NCBI GenBank assembly: GCA_029237695.1
Contig: CM055268.1
Coordinates: 48,688,418-48,752,417, forward strand
Source: Conchocele bisecta
Taxonomy: Eukaryota; Mollusca; Bivalvia; Lucinida; Thyasiridae
Direction: 5' to 3'
DNA: 64,000 nt
Shown one piece after another: positions 1 to 10,975 of the stretch; position 1 is the first letter of the stretch, and every line of letters starts with the position of its first letter. The notes beneath the pieces were generated by a model that worked only from the letters and a program-made list of their open reading frames with translations, had not been told where the DNA came from and made no database searches. The position numbers and the translations under genes were made by a program.

Positions 1-1881
1 AAGTCACATGGAGGTATCATCGGTTTCAGCCGCAATTATGCAGCATACTACAGATGGTGTATGACGAGACACTTCCGAGCTAGCTACATGGATGCTACGC
101 TTGAACTGGCTGATATGAACCGCGCATGAACAGTCTTCACACAAGGACACACGAACTTCGGAAATATCCAGAAGTGAAACAGACGTCAAGAAAATTATCA
201 ATGCAATAGGAAATTGTATAGATCCGTTTGAAGTATCAGATGAATCGCTCTATTGCATATCTTCAGGGGCGCCAGCTCCTAAAGATGTCGTTGACGATCT
301 GCTGTCTGCAGAAATGACAGGAAAACAAAGGTTTGCGCGGTTTGTCCAGGAGCGGTTTGTTGAAAAGTCAGTCAGCTTTCATGCACCAATAAAACAGTTG
401 CGCCTGAAAACATTTGCATCACTCGCTAAAGCTGTGAAGCTCACTGGTACGCAGAGAAAGACAAAGGAGTTAGTAGCTGAACGAAATATATTTGGGCAGC
501 TAATTTCACTTGCTCTCAAACACAACATTGACATGGAAAAGGTGCTTAGCTACCCATTGAGACCTGTGCCATGGTCGCTCGCCACTGAGGATGGCTCGCC
601 AGCAAAAACTGATAAAGCTAAACTCATGCACCAGCTTGAAGGACAATCACATAGTGTTGATGTACCTCCGACGGGTCAAGTGAGCTATATTATTGACGGC
701 AATGCACTGTTACACATGCAGACCGCTTTGCCAAACACATTCGCAGATCTTGCAGATAACATATATCATCAGCTCCCGAAAGTTGAGCGTGTAGATTTTT
801 TGACAGATACATACCAAGACTTGTCAATAAAAGCATCTGAGCGAATACGCAGGGGTATATCAAAGACTTACATTATAAAAGGACCTCTCACAAAAGTTCC
901 ACGAGATTGGAAACTGTTCTTGTCAAACAATTCAAACAAAACACAACTAATTAGACTTCTCATGTCTGAATGGATGCAAGATAAGTATGCTCCAAAGCTG
1001 ATCGGCAAGACTATTCAGTTTGTAAGCGGGGAGCAATGTATGCAGCTAACTAGCACTGATGGTAAGACTACACAAACTGTTAAGATAGAGGAGTTGAACT
1101 CATCGCAAGAGGAGGCGGATACACGGCTAATCCTGCATTATGCGTACCATGCACTGCATACACCAGAGAACAGCACCATTAGTGTGAGATCCCCAGACAC
1201 GGATGTGTTTGTTTTGATGTTGAAATTCGGACAGAAGCTGAAACAACAACTGCTGTTAGATACCGGAGTTGGGAACAAGAGGCGACTGGTTGACATACAT
1301 GGTGTCATTGGAGACATAGGAACTGAACTGTGTTTGGCATTGCCTGCACTCCATGCTTTTACAGGCTGTGATAGCACAAGTGCTTTCGTTCGGCGTGGTA
1401 AAGTTACTCCTTTGAAAACACTCGAGCGGCATCCAGAGTTTATTGAAGCCTTCCAGAAGTTGGGAATGTCTCAGTCAGTTGATGAAAAGCTATTTCAAAC
1501 GCTTGAACACTTTGTATACTTACTGTACAACAAATCAGACATTACAGATATCAACAAGCTACGAATGGAGCTATTTCTACAAAAGTGTAGCCCCAGGTCT
1601 GGCGATCTTCTTTCGACGTAGCAAGAGCCAACTATCAAACGCTCATTTGGAACAATGCTGACCGGCGTGATGCAGACATACCGCCACCAGATGAACATGG
1701 ATGGGAAGTTAACAATGGCTTGTTAGAATGCAAGTGGACAGAAGGAGATCACCTGTCAAGTGAAATGGTTGATCTGTTAATAGAGGAACGGGATGACGTA
1801 CCTGATACTGATGAAACAGAAGATCCTGAAGCAGAGAGCCTACTTGATGCCATGTTTGACACTGATGACGCGTATGACTAG
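1..1881 (+). pseudogene. FEN/XPG-like (PIN-fold) nuclease-family protein, 5'-truncated by the window and frame-broken
   Basis: One long coding stretch runs from 119 to 1618 in one frame. An earlier piece of the same protein (1-126) and its C-terminal tail (1621-1881, acidic end, stop TAG 1879-1881) lie in another frame, so one shift near 119-126 and an opposite one near 1600-1620 restore the original frame. Counting from the Met at 314, I see IIDGN (D128), QEEADTRL (E266, E267, D269), SPDTDVFVL (D295, D297) and FTGCDSTS (D353). The order and spacing of these acidic motifs resemble the metal-binding residues of FEN1/XPG-type PIN-fold nucleases. That assignment is by motif, not by alignment. 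Similar proteins, as I recall, form large multicopy families in corals and molluscs, often near transposons; their role is not known to me. The N-terminus lies left of the window. The indels could be real decay or consensus errors. Confidence 0.7.
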
Positions 1882-1928
1882 TCTGGATTTATCTTATCCT
1901 ACTCTCACAATTAGAACTTCACATAACT

Positions 1929-2890
1929 TGCCTGATGTTGTGACGATCGCAATTTGAATATTGTAAACCATGATGTATTTTGCCTCTTGAATTGTATTAT
2001 ATGTGGCTGGAACGTTTGTACATTGTGTTTCATCTTGCCTGATACTGTGATGATTGCCTCGCCATATGTGCGATGTTTTGACATTAACAACATGTATACA
2101 TTTGTTTGCAAGTTGAATGCTGTAAACCATGATATATGTTGCCTCTTGAATTGTATTATATGTGGATCAAGCTGTTGCCTATTGTGTTTCATATTGCCTG
2201 ATGCTGTGAGGATTACCTCGCCAAATGTGTGATGTTTTGACTTTAACAATATGTAGAATATTTTGTATTGCAAATTGAATACTGTAAACTATGATGTATG
2301 TTGCCTCTTGAATTGTATTATATGTGGATTAAAGTTTTTGCCTATTGTGTTTCATTCTGCTTGCCTGATGCTGTGAGGATTGCCTCGCCACAGGTGCGAT
2401 GTTTTGACTTGAAACAAAACATTCTGTATAATATCTTGTATTGCAAGTTGATTACTGTAAACCATGACAAATATGTGTTTTCCTCTTGAATTTGATTATA
2501 TGTGGATTACGTGTTTGCCTGTTGTGTTTCATCTTGCCTGATGCTGTGAGGATTGCCTCGCCACAGGTGCGATGTTTTGACTTTAACAACATGTAGAATA
2601 TTTTGTATTGCAAGTTGATTACTGTAAACCATGACATGTGTTTCCTCTTGAATTGTATATATGGATTACGTTTTTGTCTATTGTGTTTCATCTTGCCTGA
2701 TGCTGTGAGGATTGCCTTTCCACAGGTGCGATGTTTTGACTTGAACAACATGTAGAATATTTTGTATTGCAAGTTGAATACTGTAAACCATGATATATGT
2801 TGCCTCTTCAATTGTATTATATGTGGATTCAGTTTTTGCCTATTGTGTTTCATCTTGACTGATGCTGTGAGGATTGTCTCGCCACTATAA
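1929..2890. repeat. Tandem array of about 160 bp units, about six copies
   Basis: The motif CTGATGCTGTGAGGATTGCC recurs at about 2040, 2200, 2365, 2540, 2697 and 2861. Between the copies lie conserved blocks reading GATGTTTTGACTT, TACTGTAAACCATGA and CTCTTGAATTGTATTATATG. Copies differ by point changes and small indels. The array begins about 50 bp after the stop codon of the preceding nuclease-like gene. No protein is encoded. Confidence 0.85.
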
Positions 2891-3835
2891 CGAGATTATT
2901 AATGTTGTAGATCAACTACTGTTGCCGATAATGATCTAGTGCCCCGAAATGTTTGAATATTCGGATATATTTCAAAATCGGTACCCTCAATTTTTATTTG
3001 AGAAATGTCCGTACAGACGGACGAAAACACGGACTCATAGTATATTTAGTAAGTATGGACAATAATGTTACATATTTGAGTTGTTTTCAATCCATAGTAA
3101 GCGGTTATAATGTTGTTAAATTGCATAATATTACATACCTGTTAAATTGCCATTGTAAAATGAGTGGGTGGGGAATGGTCGAAAATACGTTATTTTTCAC
3201 TTTGTATATTTTGTGGTAGACACTAAATAGTCGACGTATATACATTGGATATGTTCAATTGGCCCTACTAGACAACATTGACATTGATAAAATGAAAAAA
3301 CGCCAACTTTTCATAAAGTTATTAACATGTATATTTTACCATTTAAATTGGGTGGGTGGGGTAATAAAACCTGCAAAATATGACTTCTAGATTGTCAAAT
3401 TTATTTCAATTGTATATTATTCTATTCCATGTTGTTCAAAATCTCGGAAAACGCACGAAAATACCATCTTATTCGAACAAAAGGATATAAGTTAGGCAAT
3501 TTTTATTAAAAAATGCGATTTTTCAAGATACTAAAAATACCGAGGGTGACATACTTGAAAATGGCGCCATATGTTCATCCATCGGGTTACAGAGCGCAGA
3601 CAACGGATTAACACTCATAATTGAATGTAGTTTCAGGAAATATATGTCTGCAAAAATCCCACAGGGGGGGGGGGGGGGGGGGGGTTTCGGTTATTGGCTC
3701 ACGGGCTAATAGTGGCTAGTTCGGAAAGCTTTGCCGGTGTTGTCCTTCGCTTCGTAGAAACGAATTTTAAGAACCCGTTGGACACATGCTCATCATATGA
3801 TTTAAACATAATTGCTTCCTAAATGTGATGGATAT
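2891..3835. other. Non-coding stretch with a poly-G tract
   Basis: No convincing coding region. The only distinct structure is an uninterrupted run of 21 G at 3664-3684. The rest is AT-rich with no repeat that I can match elsewhere in the window. Confidence 0.6.
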
Positions 3836-3938
3836 ACAGTTGGGTCAGCGTGTAAGTGCACACACGAACGAACACGACAGGTTGGTTCCAACCTGTCGTG
3901 TTCGTTCGTGTGTGCACTTACACGCTGACCCCACTGTA
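3836..3938. mobile_element. Family B palindromic MITE, simple form
   Basis: A nearly perfect 103 bp palindrome. The left half starts CAGTTGGGTCAGCGTG and the right half ends CACGCTGACCCCACTG. The centre reads GGTTGGTTCCAACC. Other copies or compound forms are at 8652, 29602, 35520, 36692, 43158, 48129 and 62048. Confidence 0.85.
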
Positions 3939-3989
3939 TGCCTAATAACATATATTTGACCATTTCCTCGTTAACTCACTGGAAACTAT

Positions 3990-4080
3990 ACGGCTCATGG
4001 AGTGGCCAAGTTGGCCATCTTTGTCTGTTCAAGCCAACAGCCAGTTTTAGCTCTTCGGGCGTTTGACACAGAACGGAAAT
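3990..4080. repeat. Fragment of an old dispersed repeat
   Basis: Shares GCCATCTTTGT, CAAGCCA and CGTTTGACACA in the same order with 39275-39350. Both copies are weakly conserved. No coding potential is apparent. Confidence 0.4.
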
Positions 4081-4234
4081 GTAAAGGGATTTACAATGTC
4101 TCAACAGGTTGAAACAGATAACATTGTCTTGGAAATACGAAAATAATATATTTATTTCCAATGTACAGTATGTGGTTTCGGCGGAATAAGCGGAAGTGCG
4201 TACAGTTGGGCATTGTATGTCCTGTGGGGTGTCA

Positions 4235-4545
4235 CCTGTAGCATATTTCACCAACATTGCATAGTATACTTATCTAGCAAAGTATACTTTGAGTGAGAAA
4301 TTTTCAATTTAATGATAAATTTATTAATTTTTATTATATTGAATTTATTACATTATCACAGCCATTTTGGCTGTGATAATGTAATAAATTCAGTATAATA
4401 ATTCTGCATACTTTTAATCATCACATATATGCAGTGGTTAGTTCTATATGAAATAATGCATTTTGAGAAAAATAAATGATTACTCCCTCAAAGTATACTT
4501 TGCTAGATAAGTATATTATGCAATTTTGATGAAATCGGCTACAGG
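4235..4545. mobile_element. Family J MITE, full length
   Basis: Inverted ends of about 60 bp: the left reads CCTGTAGCATATTTCACC then TATACTTATCTAGCAAAG, and the right is its imperfect reverse complement ending GGCTACAGG at 4545. A second inner inverted repeat surrounds CAGCCATTTTGGCTG. Related copies: 27616-27748, 37504-37767, 56019-56293. Confidence 0.8.
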
Positions 4546-5189
4546 ATGAATGAGTGTGTAACAGGATTTCCTGATTACTTCAATGGTTAACATGACGTGT
4601 ATGCTTGTATACATTTTGCAACGAGTAGATTTGCTATTATTATTGCTGGTTTGTTTGTTTTACATTGCCGCCGACGTATACTGTCCTAATTGTTATTATT
4701 CCATTTCACCCATATTCCGAGTTTTGTTCCCGAGTTATTAGAAAAAACAGATATGATGCAGATATCGGGTGCGATAACAATACTTAGAGCACGGTTATCC
4801 GAATGTACGATCGATAATCCAGTCATTGAAGGTAGCGGATTGTCTCCTCGTACATGCGGACGAACCGTTCTCTAAGTAGTATTACTAAGTCGAACTACCA
4901 TGCCCGTCGTTTCGAGTTGCCGTGGAAGTTCATCCCCACGGAAAAGGACAGAATAGCCACATGACCTATAAATCATTACATGAATAATAAATAGTAAAAT
5001 CTGCATTATATAATTAAGGGCAACAGCTGACAACTATAATCAACTTATAATTCTGAACATTAAGAAGTTATGCCTATAACATGATGTATTCCATTCCCAG
5101 ACATTTCCATTCTGGTACTATGCAATATTGTATAACTTTCCACACCGTTTAATGACAGGTCACGAGCAGTACGGTAAAGAAATTATCCA
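4546..5189. other. Non-coding stretch
   Basis: Short open frames only, with no recognisable protein motif, no internal repeat and no match to the repeat families of this window. Confidence 0.5.
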
Positions 5190-5402
5190 GGGGCCCGTTT
5201 CACTAAACCTCGTATGACTAAGATGTTCGTAAGTGCACAATGATGATATTCTGTAAATGTCACATTAACAACGTTTTCTTGTAAACAATTATTGGATTTA
5301 CATTCATTGAGAATTGGCTGCATATGCATTGAAATTTCCAGACGATCATAAATTTGCACTTACGAACATTTTAGTCTTACGAAGTTTAGTGAAACGGCTC
5401 CC
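5190..5402. mobile_element. Family A MITE
   Basis: Starts GGGCCCGTTTCACTAAACCT and ends with the reverse complement GAAGTTTAGTGAAACGGCTC. Subterminal GTTCGTAAGTGCA and TGCACTTACGAAC are also inverted. Nine copies with varying loss are spread through the window. Confidence 0.8.
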
Positions 5403-5561
5403 ATATGTTTAATGCTATAGACACGGTGTTCATGCAGACCCTGGTCAATTGACGTAAATCTACGTAACATGCATGCTACTATATATTTTACACAATTGTC
5501 GAGCCTAATGTTGTATTTTTTCTTTAAATTCCGCACATGCTTAACCCGTGATGTAGTTTCA

Positions 5562-5876
5562 ATGGAGGATCGTAGCTAGTTATTTCCCTTTGCAAATCTG
5601 TGCAGTCTGATGTCTGATCTGAGTCTACACTGATTGCAATAACATTAACACGTGTGAAAATATGAATCTGGCAAATAATGTAGTCCCGAATCAGATAGCG
5701 TATATATGTAGGATGATTTGGACCAACACTAGTCGAAATCACTACATTGATTCCTTTTCACAGCAAAGCATACTACATTCGCTCTTCTTACAAGCAATAA
5801 GGTCCTAAACCACACAATTGGGATCGGATATCTATAAATAAATTCAACGGGAGATAACTAGCTACGATCAATCATT
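5562..5876. mobile_element. Family P element, short form
   Basis: Terminal inverted repeats of about 27 bp: GGATCGTAGCTAGTTATTTC at the left and GAGATAACTAGCTACGATC at the right. The interior holds an L-like fragment (GTCTGATCTGAGTCTACACT) at about 5607-5640. The longer copy at 44617-45808 carries further insertions. Confidence 0.75.
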
Positions 5877-5904
5877 TCAGCCGCTGTTATTTTGGGCCAC
5901 CACA

Positions 5905-7069
5905 TGGCACAGGTGGAAGACTCGGACCTATGACACCAAAAAAATGCCTATTAAAAAAAATCCCATTACCCCACCCACTTGGTCTCGTACAGTACATAAC
6001 GTTAATTCAAGGTGAGCATAAATAGCGCTATTATACAAAGAGCCCTCTTTTTTCCGGCTCGCACATACACAATAAACATCGATTAAATGTATGAAATATG
6101 TCTCTGGCAATCGATGAAGGTATTAGGTGTGTGAATATACTCACTTCAAATCGCTGTTTCAAGTATTTATTGAGTTATTCGCGTTTTGATTACCCCATCC
6201 AAAGCGAAAGTTGCGTGTACGAAAGAATCTCACACAGAATCGGAGGCCGTCCGGCTGGATTATCGGTCATATTTGGCCGATAGCTGTTCGCCAGCTCAAA
6301 CTAAAGTCGTGCACCATGATCATATACATTAGAGACTCCAACCATACAAAGTTCGTCCAATTGTGATCGTTCGCGGATCTAAAAAACACTTTTTTCTAAT
6401 TTTATTGACTTTCTTTCATGATTCGCGTACTATCAGATTATGTCTTCCGGAAACCCTGAAAAGGGAAAGTCCTCGCGTCTATTTTTAGGTTTAACCAATC
6501 AGAGATGTTCTTACATAGACGCTTCGGTGGTTGTATTATGGAAGATAGTGCATTGACCCAGTTCCAGATAATGAACGAAATTATGTGTTTTTTAGATCGG
6601 CGAATGATCACAATTGGACGAACTTTGTATGGTTGGAGTCTCTAATGTATATGATCATGGTGTACGACTTTAGTTTGAGCTGGCGATCAGCTATCGGCCA
6701 AATATGACCGATAATCCAGCCGGACGGCCTCCGATTCTGTGTGAGATTCTTTCGTACACGCAACTTTCGCTTTGGATGGGGTAATCAAAACGCGAATAAC
6801 TCAATAAATACTTGAAACAGCGATTTGAAGTGAGTATATTCACACACCTAATACCTTCATCGATTGCCAGAGACATATTTCATACATTTAATCGATGTTT
6901 ATTGTGTTTGTGCGAGCCGGAAAAAAGAGGGCTCTTTCTATAATAGCGCTATTTATGCTCACCTTGAATTAACGTTATGTACTGTACGAGACCAAGTGGG
7001 TGGGGTAATGGGATTTTTTTTAATAGGCATTTTTTTGGTGTCATAGGTCCGAGTCTTCCACCTGTGCCA
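5905..7069. repeat. Long inverted repeat, arms about 490 bp, spacer about 190 bp
   Basis: The arms 5905-6392 and about 6583-7069 mirror each other about position 6487. Identical 61-residue open frames lie in opposite orientation at 6098-6283 (+) and 6691-6876 (-), and a second mirrored frame differs by one residue. Those frames look like by-products of the symmetry rather than genes. The spacer (6393-6582) is unique. The outer ends read TGGCACAGGTGGAAGACTC and its complement. Arm identity is very high, which suggests a young foldback element or gene conversion between arms. Confidence 0.9.
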
Positions 7070-7220
7070 CATGGGTAGTCACAAGAGATTGAATTTATGT
7101 TTCTTAACAATAATAAAACCTATATTTTAATGTGTGAATATGCAGAGCTGGATATGTGCTGGTTATGGAGAAATATGTCCCACAACTTTCTAAACCTGAA
7201 AGTAGCGGAGACTAGCCAAA

Positions 7221-7289
7221 TGCAGTGGAACGTCTCTAAACCGGACACCCTGGTGTCCCCAGGGTGTCCGGTTTAGAGAGGTCCCACTG
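7221..7289. mobile_element. Family C palindromic element
   Basis: Imperfect palindrome of about 69 bp: AGTGGAACGTCTCTAAACCG mirrored by GGTTTAGAGAGGTCCCACT. It lies about 240 bp upstream of carboxylesterase exon 1 as numbered here. Confidence 0.8.
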
Positions 7290-7531
7290 TAAAACAGACA
7301 TACAACTACTCCAAGACACGCGTGGGTGCTTTACGATAACGAACATACGTACTCAGCGGAGATAGATGGCAATGAATCCGATTACAATTAAGTAGAACTA
7401 ACTCGTATGTGTCTCCGGTTTAGCGGGGTTCGACTGTATGTGGTCAATTGTTATGTTATATGTGGATACTCAATGGTGGTGGGCTACCTTAAACCTATAG
7501 CACACTACAAAACGTATATGGTCTATTTCAG

Positions 7532-7693
7532 CCCCCTGTCCCACCGAAGCCATGGTCAGGTATTCTAGACACAACCGAGTTACCCGCCGCTTGCCCGCAG
7601 CCAACAGAGGGCGTTGCCTATATAGAATATCACGTGCCAGGATTCAACAAAACGAGCGAGGACTGTCTATTTTTAAATATATACCTACCAAGG
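7532..7693 (+). CDS. Type-B carboxylesterase, internal exon 1 (EDCLFLN motif)
   Basis: A 162 bp exon in phase 0 at both ends, giving 54 codons. The acceptor is TCTATTTCAG just before CCCCCTGTCCC and the donor is GTAAGT at 7694. The peptide begins PPVPPKPWSG and ends SEDCLFLNIYLPR. In the type-B carboxylesterase/cholinesterase family (alpha/beta hydrolase fold) these are the segment after the RF-x-P-P block and the conserved EDCLYLN signature with its disulphide cysteine. The preceding exon, expected to hold the signal peptide and a FLGIPYA-like block, is not seen in 1-7531 and is probably left of the window. It joins exon 2 at 41547 in phase. Confidence 0.9.
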
Positions 7694-7718
7694 GTAAGTG
7701 ATATAACAATATGCAGGC

Positions 7719-8082
7719 GCGGATCCAGGATTTCGGGTTAGGGGGGGTGGGGCGTAACTATTTTGCAGTACTTGACTATATTATCGAACGAGCTACGCTC
7801 GTTCGATAATATAGTCAAGTATTGCAAAATAGTCGAGATAGCGCTAGGGGGGTCCGGGGGCATTCCAAACCGGAAAATTTTGCAAATCTACATCGCATTT
7901 CCTTCGTTCTGGCGCATTTTGGAGCAAAAATATTGACACTGTCACAGTATGTTTAGACATGATTTTTGATTGAAAATGTTTAAATTTTGAAACAATAAAA
8001 AAACGACCGAAAAATGCATGGAATACATGGCCCTTGGCATGAAACGTGCCTTGTAACTTGTAAAAAATCTTTACTCGGCGAA

Positions 8083-8123
<41 letters not shown>

Positions 8124-8140
8124 GCGCGCCGGGTCCACAT
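7719..8140. repeat. Foldback fragment with perfect hairpin and 35 bp poly-G
   Basis: Starts about 25 bp after the exon 1 donor. A strong hairpin at about 7752-7836 (ACTATTTTGCA...TATTGCAAAATAGT around GAGCTACGCTC) is followed by about 250 bp of unknown sequence and then 35 consecutive G at 8088-8122. An open frame on the minus strand here is only a poly-Pro artefact of that tract. Confidence 0.65.
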
Positions 8141-8212
8141 AATTATGTGGATGTGACTGGAGAAATGGGGCTTATGGATTTAGCGAGCAGTGTAGATCCT
8201 GATCAGTGAATC
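8141..8212. repeat. Family L fragment
   Basis: TGTGACTGGAGAAATGGGGC followed by GTGTAGATCCTGATCAG matches the family seen more fully at 37807, 40198, 53680 and 61455. Confidence 0.55.
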
Positions 8213-8273
8213 AATAATAATAAAATAGTATTCAAGATATGGATGTACCCGTCACAAACTATTTATTATAGTA

Positions 8274-8342
8274 CAGTGAAACCTCTCTAAACTGGACACA
8301 CTGGGAGGTCCCCAATGTGTCCGGTTTAGAGTTGTTACACTG
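8274..8342. mobile_element. Family C palindromic element
   Basis: CAGTGAAACCTCTCTAAACT mirrored by GTCCGGTTTAGAGTTGTTAC; imperfect copy. Confidence 0.7.
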
Positions 8343-8651
8343 TTAATCAGGCACATGACCATTCTGGGACATACTTATGTATTTTGCAATCATGAACATG
8401 CATTATTATCTGAGATGCGTTCCCACATAATCCTGGTTTAACTACGGTGCAACCTCTTTACAATAGTCACCCATGGGAAAAGCACTAACCCGATCAATGG
8501 TGAGATATTTGCAATAATTTTTCACCGGACACTTCGGACCCTGCGACGTTCGGACCAGGCCACCAGCATGTTCGGACCAGGCCACCAGCATGTTCGGACC
8601 AGGATGTTTCAGATGCAAGCCAGCTGTGTCTTTGACAATAATACCAGAATA
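8343..8651. other. Non-coding stretch with a short direct repeat
   Basis: No gene. GTTCGGACCAGGCCACCAGCA is nearly duplicated in tandem (about 8550-8590, unit about 21 bp), with a third partial copy at about 8592. Confidence 0.5.
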
Positions 8652-8953
8652 CAATGGGGTCAGCGTGTAAGTACACACACGAACGAACACGACAGGTTGG
8701 AACCAACCTGTCGTGTTCGTCCGTGTGTGCACTTACACGCTGACCCCACCGTATTTCATGTATAAAAATAAATGTAAATATTTTTCTGCATTTTTTCTCA
8801 TTTCGCATCAAAAGTGTATGTTGTTACCACTCAGTTGAACCGTCTCGGCGAGACGGTTCAATTGAGTGGAAACAACATACACTTTGAGTGGGTAGCGAAC
8901 CAACCTGTCGTGTTCGTTCGTGTGTGTACTTACACGCTGACCCCACTGTACCA
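8652..8953. mobile_element. Family B compound element
   Basis: A simple B palindrome (8652-8752) runs directly into the extended form: a spacer with GTAAATATTTTTCTGCATTT, then hairpin R (GTTACCACTCAGTTGAACCG and its complement), then another B half ending CTGACCCCACTG. Confidence 0.75.
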
Positions 8954-9015
8954 TTTGGGACATTTTATGTGAGTTTTACCACGTTTTTTGGTCATTTGGT
9001 GGCAGAGTAAATTGA

Positions 9016-9072
9016 TGGATCTCAATTTGAGAGAGAGACAGAGAGAGAGGAGAGAGAGAGAGAGAGAGAGAG

Positions 9073-9121
<49 letters not shown>
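9016..9121. repeat. (GA)n microsatellite
   Basis: Over 100 bp of almost pure GA dinucleotides, with a few GGA interruptions. Confidence 0.95.
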
Positions 9122-9123
<2 letters not shown>

Positions 9124-9164
9124 CATCGTACGCGTGTGAAGTTCCCCAGTGTATATATTGGAAT

Positions 9165-9240
9165 TTCGATTCGATTCGGCTTATATTTAAGGGTGGAAAT
9201 TGGCACGAACATCTTCCATTCCCGAATATATTGAAATAAG
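9165..9240. repeat. Dispersed repeat fragment, inverted copy at about 16725-16790
   Basis: CGGCTTATATTTAAGGGTGG and the next bases recur as the reverse complement at about 16757-16783. The origin is unknown. Confidence 0.5.
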
Positions 9241-9511
9241 TTGCGACCGTTTATCAACAATGATATACCTGTAATGTATGACCACCAGCCAATCTGAGTG
9301 CGTGATATTTATATAGTGCATTAGAAGTCGTAGTAAAGTAGTTGTAGTAATAGTAGTAATAGTTATAGTAGTCATGGTAAAGTAGTTAATAGACCACTGT
9401 CACACATCGACAGTCATGGTGCACACGTGATTAAAGACTCCGTACAGTTCCATTTACAATGTAAACTATGGTGTGTATATCCACTGGCCAGTTGCTATTT
9501 CTCTGAAAAGA

Positions 9512-9844
9512 CTACTGTCTGTTCCACGTTTTGCTGCCGACGAAATTTTGGCTATTAAACACATTAAATCTAAAAGATATTGATTTTATTGCGAAAAAAA
9601 GATTTTCCTATAGGAATTTAACATTAAAAATTATTTTCAAAATCTAACTTTTGTTTTGGAAATTGACTCCCCATGTTAAATTCCCATAGGAATCAATATT
9701 TGATGGAATTTCATGAAATAATTTTTTTTGGGGAGGGTGACTTTTTTATTATTGATGAAAAAGTATTTACTTTTAAATATTTTTTAGATTAAAGTGTTTA
9801 ATGGCCAAATGTTCGTCGGCAGCAAAACGTGGAACAGACAGTAG
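9512..9844. mobile_element. Family F element, full length
   Basis: About 333 bp with terminal inverted repeats CTACTGTCTGTTCCACGTTT and its reverse complement ending GGAACAGACAGTAG. Subterminal TTGGCTATTAAACACATTA is also inverted. Other copies: 30826-31385 region and 44846-45358. The larger element at 58628 has related ends. Confidence 0.8.
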
Positions 9845-9941
9845 TTTAAATAACTGTATCCCTCAAGCTTTATAAATTATACGTTAATAATTGCCTTGTT
9901 CGTAACAACAACCCATAAAGAACTCCTACATTTAAAGACCT

Positions 9942-10177
9942 GGGGCAGTTTCACTAAACTTCGTCCGACTAAAATGTTCGTAAGTGAAAATTTAGGATAG
10001 TCTGGAAATTTCAATTGATGGATTGACATTTATTGAACATAGGCAGCATATGCTGGATACATGTAAATCCAATATTATTGTTTATAAGAAAACAGTGTTA
10101 ATGTGACATTTACAGCCTATCATAATTTTGCAATTACGAACAGTTTAGTCGGACGAAGTTTAGTTAAACTAGCCTCC
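9942..10177. mobile_element. Family A MITE
   Basis: Begins GGGGCAGTTTCACTAAACTT and ends ACGAAGTTTAGTTAAACTAG. The interior holds the TTACATTTATTGAGCATAGG-like block. Confidence 0.75.
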
Positions 10178-10216
10178 GGTGATCAATGGCGATATTCATT
10201 GTCGGTAACCAGCTGT

Positions 10217-10464
10217 TTAACCCTTTCAACCCTAAGGAACTGGAATGGATTTTGATATGTTCATTTTGCAACCAATCCAACCGTCACAAAATGGTTTTCA
10301 GACTAGTCCATTTATGAAAAGGGGATATGTTTTGTTCTCAAAAAAATTTAAAATTAATTTCAAAAAGTGCAGATCCTGATGAGACGGCTCGTTACGAGCC
10401 GGCTCATCTGGATCTGCACTTTTTGCATAAACCGATATAGCGGGATTTCGGGTTCAAAGGGTTA
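10217..10464. mobile_element. Family M element
   Basis: Ends TAACCCTTTCAACCCTAAGG and GGTTCAAAGGGTTA are inverted. An internal hairpin pairs GTGCAGATCCTGATGAGACG with its complement around CTCGTTACGAG. Other copies: 33775-33945, 34964-35390, 61148-61397. Confidence 0.75.
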
Positions 10465-10975
10465 ATGCCAGTATGGTGACATTTAAAATATAATTAGAAT
10501 GCACCTAAAATAGAAACGACGCATCTGATGTATAATTGCAGCCTCTAAAACAAGCAACATTGCAGCATATAAAATCTCCTTTTTACAACTTCACATATTT
10601 ATGTAACCCTATGCGCTTTAGTTGCGGAGAATCCAACTTTATCCCATATCATTTTCGGCACATTTTCCGTTATCCATGCTGCTATCTTGACCTGTGCAAC
10701 CGAATGCAGTAAAATAGAATCAACCAACGACTGACAAAACTGACGTCAGGGTCGCCCTTCAACAAATTCCAAAACATATTACCCCACCCACCCAAAATAC
10801 ACGTATATAAAAATATCTAGCTATACACTCAAATGCTCAAATGTAAACTCAATATGCCAGTACCAGCCTACAATGCTACGAATTCTGATGTGCACATACA
10901 TGATTAGGCATAATAAAATGTATTGCATATGTGTAATCAATTGCATTAGTCGTAAATCCTGGTAAATTTGTTGAC
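10465..10975. other. Non-coding stretch
   Basis: No gene or recognisable repeat. Confidence 0.45.

Noticed and set aside
6098..6876. Two identical 61-residue open frames on opposite strands as genes
   Set aside because: They are mirror images within the long inverted repeat, with no motif and no start context.
7844..8140. Proline-rich protein on the minus strand
   Set aside because: The proline run is only the poly-G tract at 8088-8122 read on the other strand.
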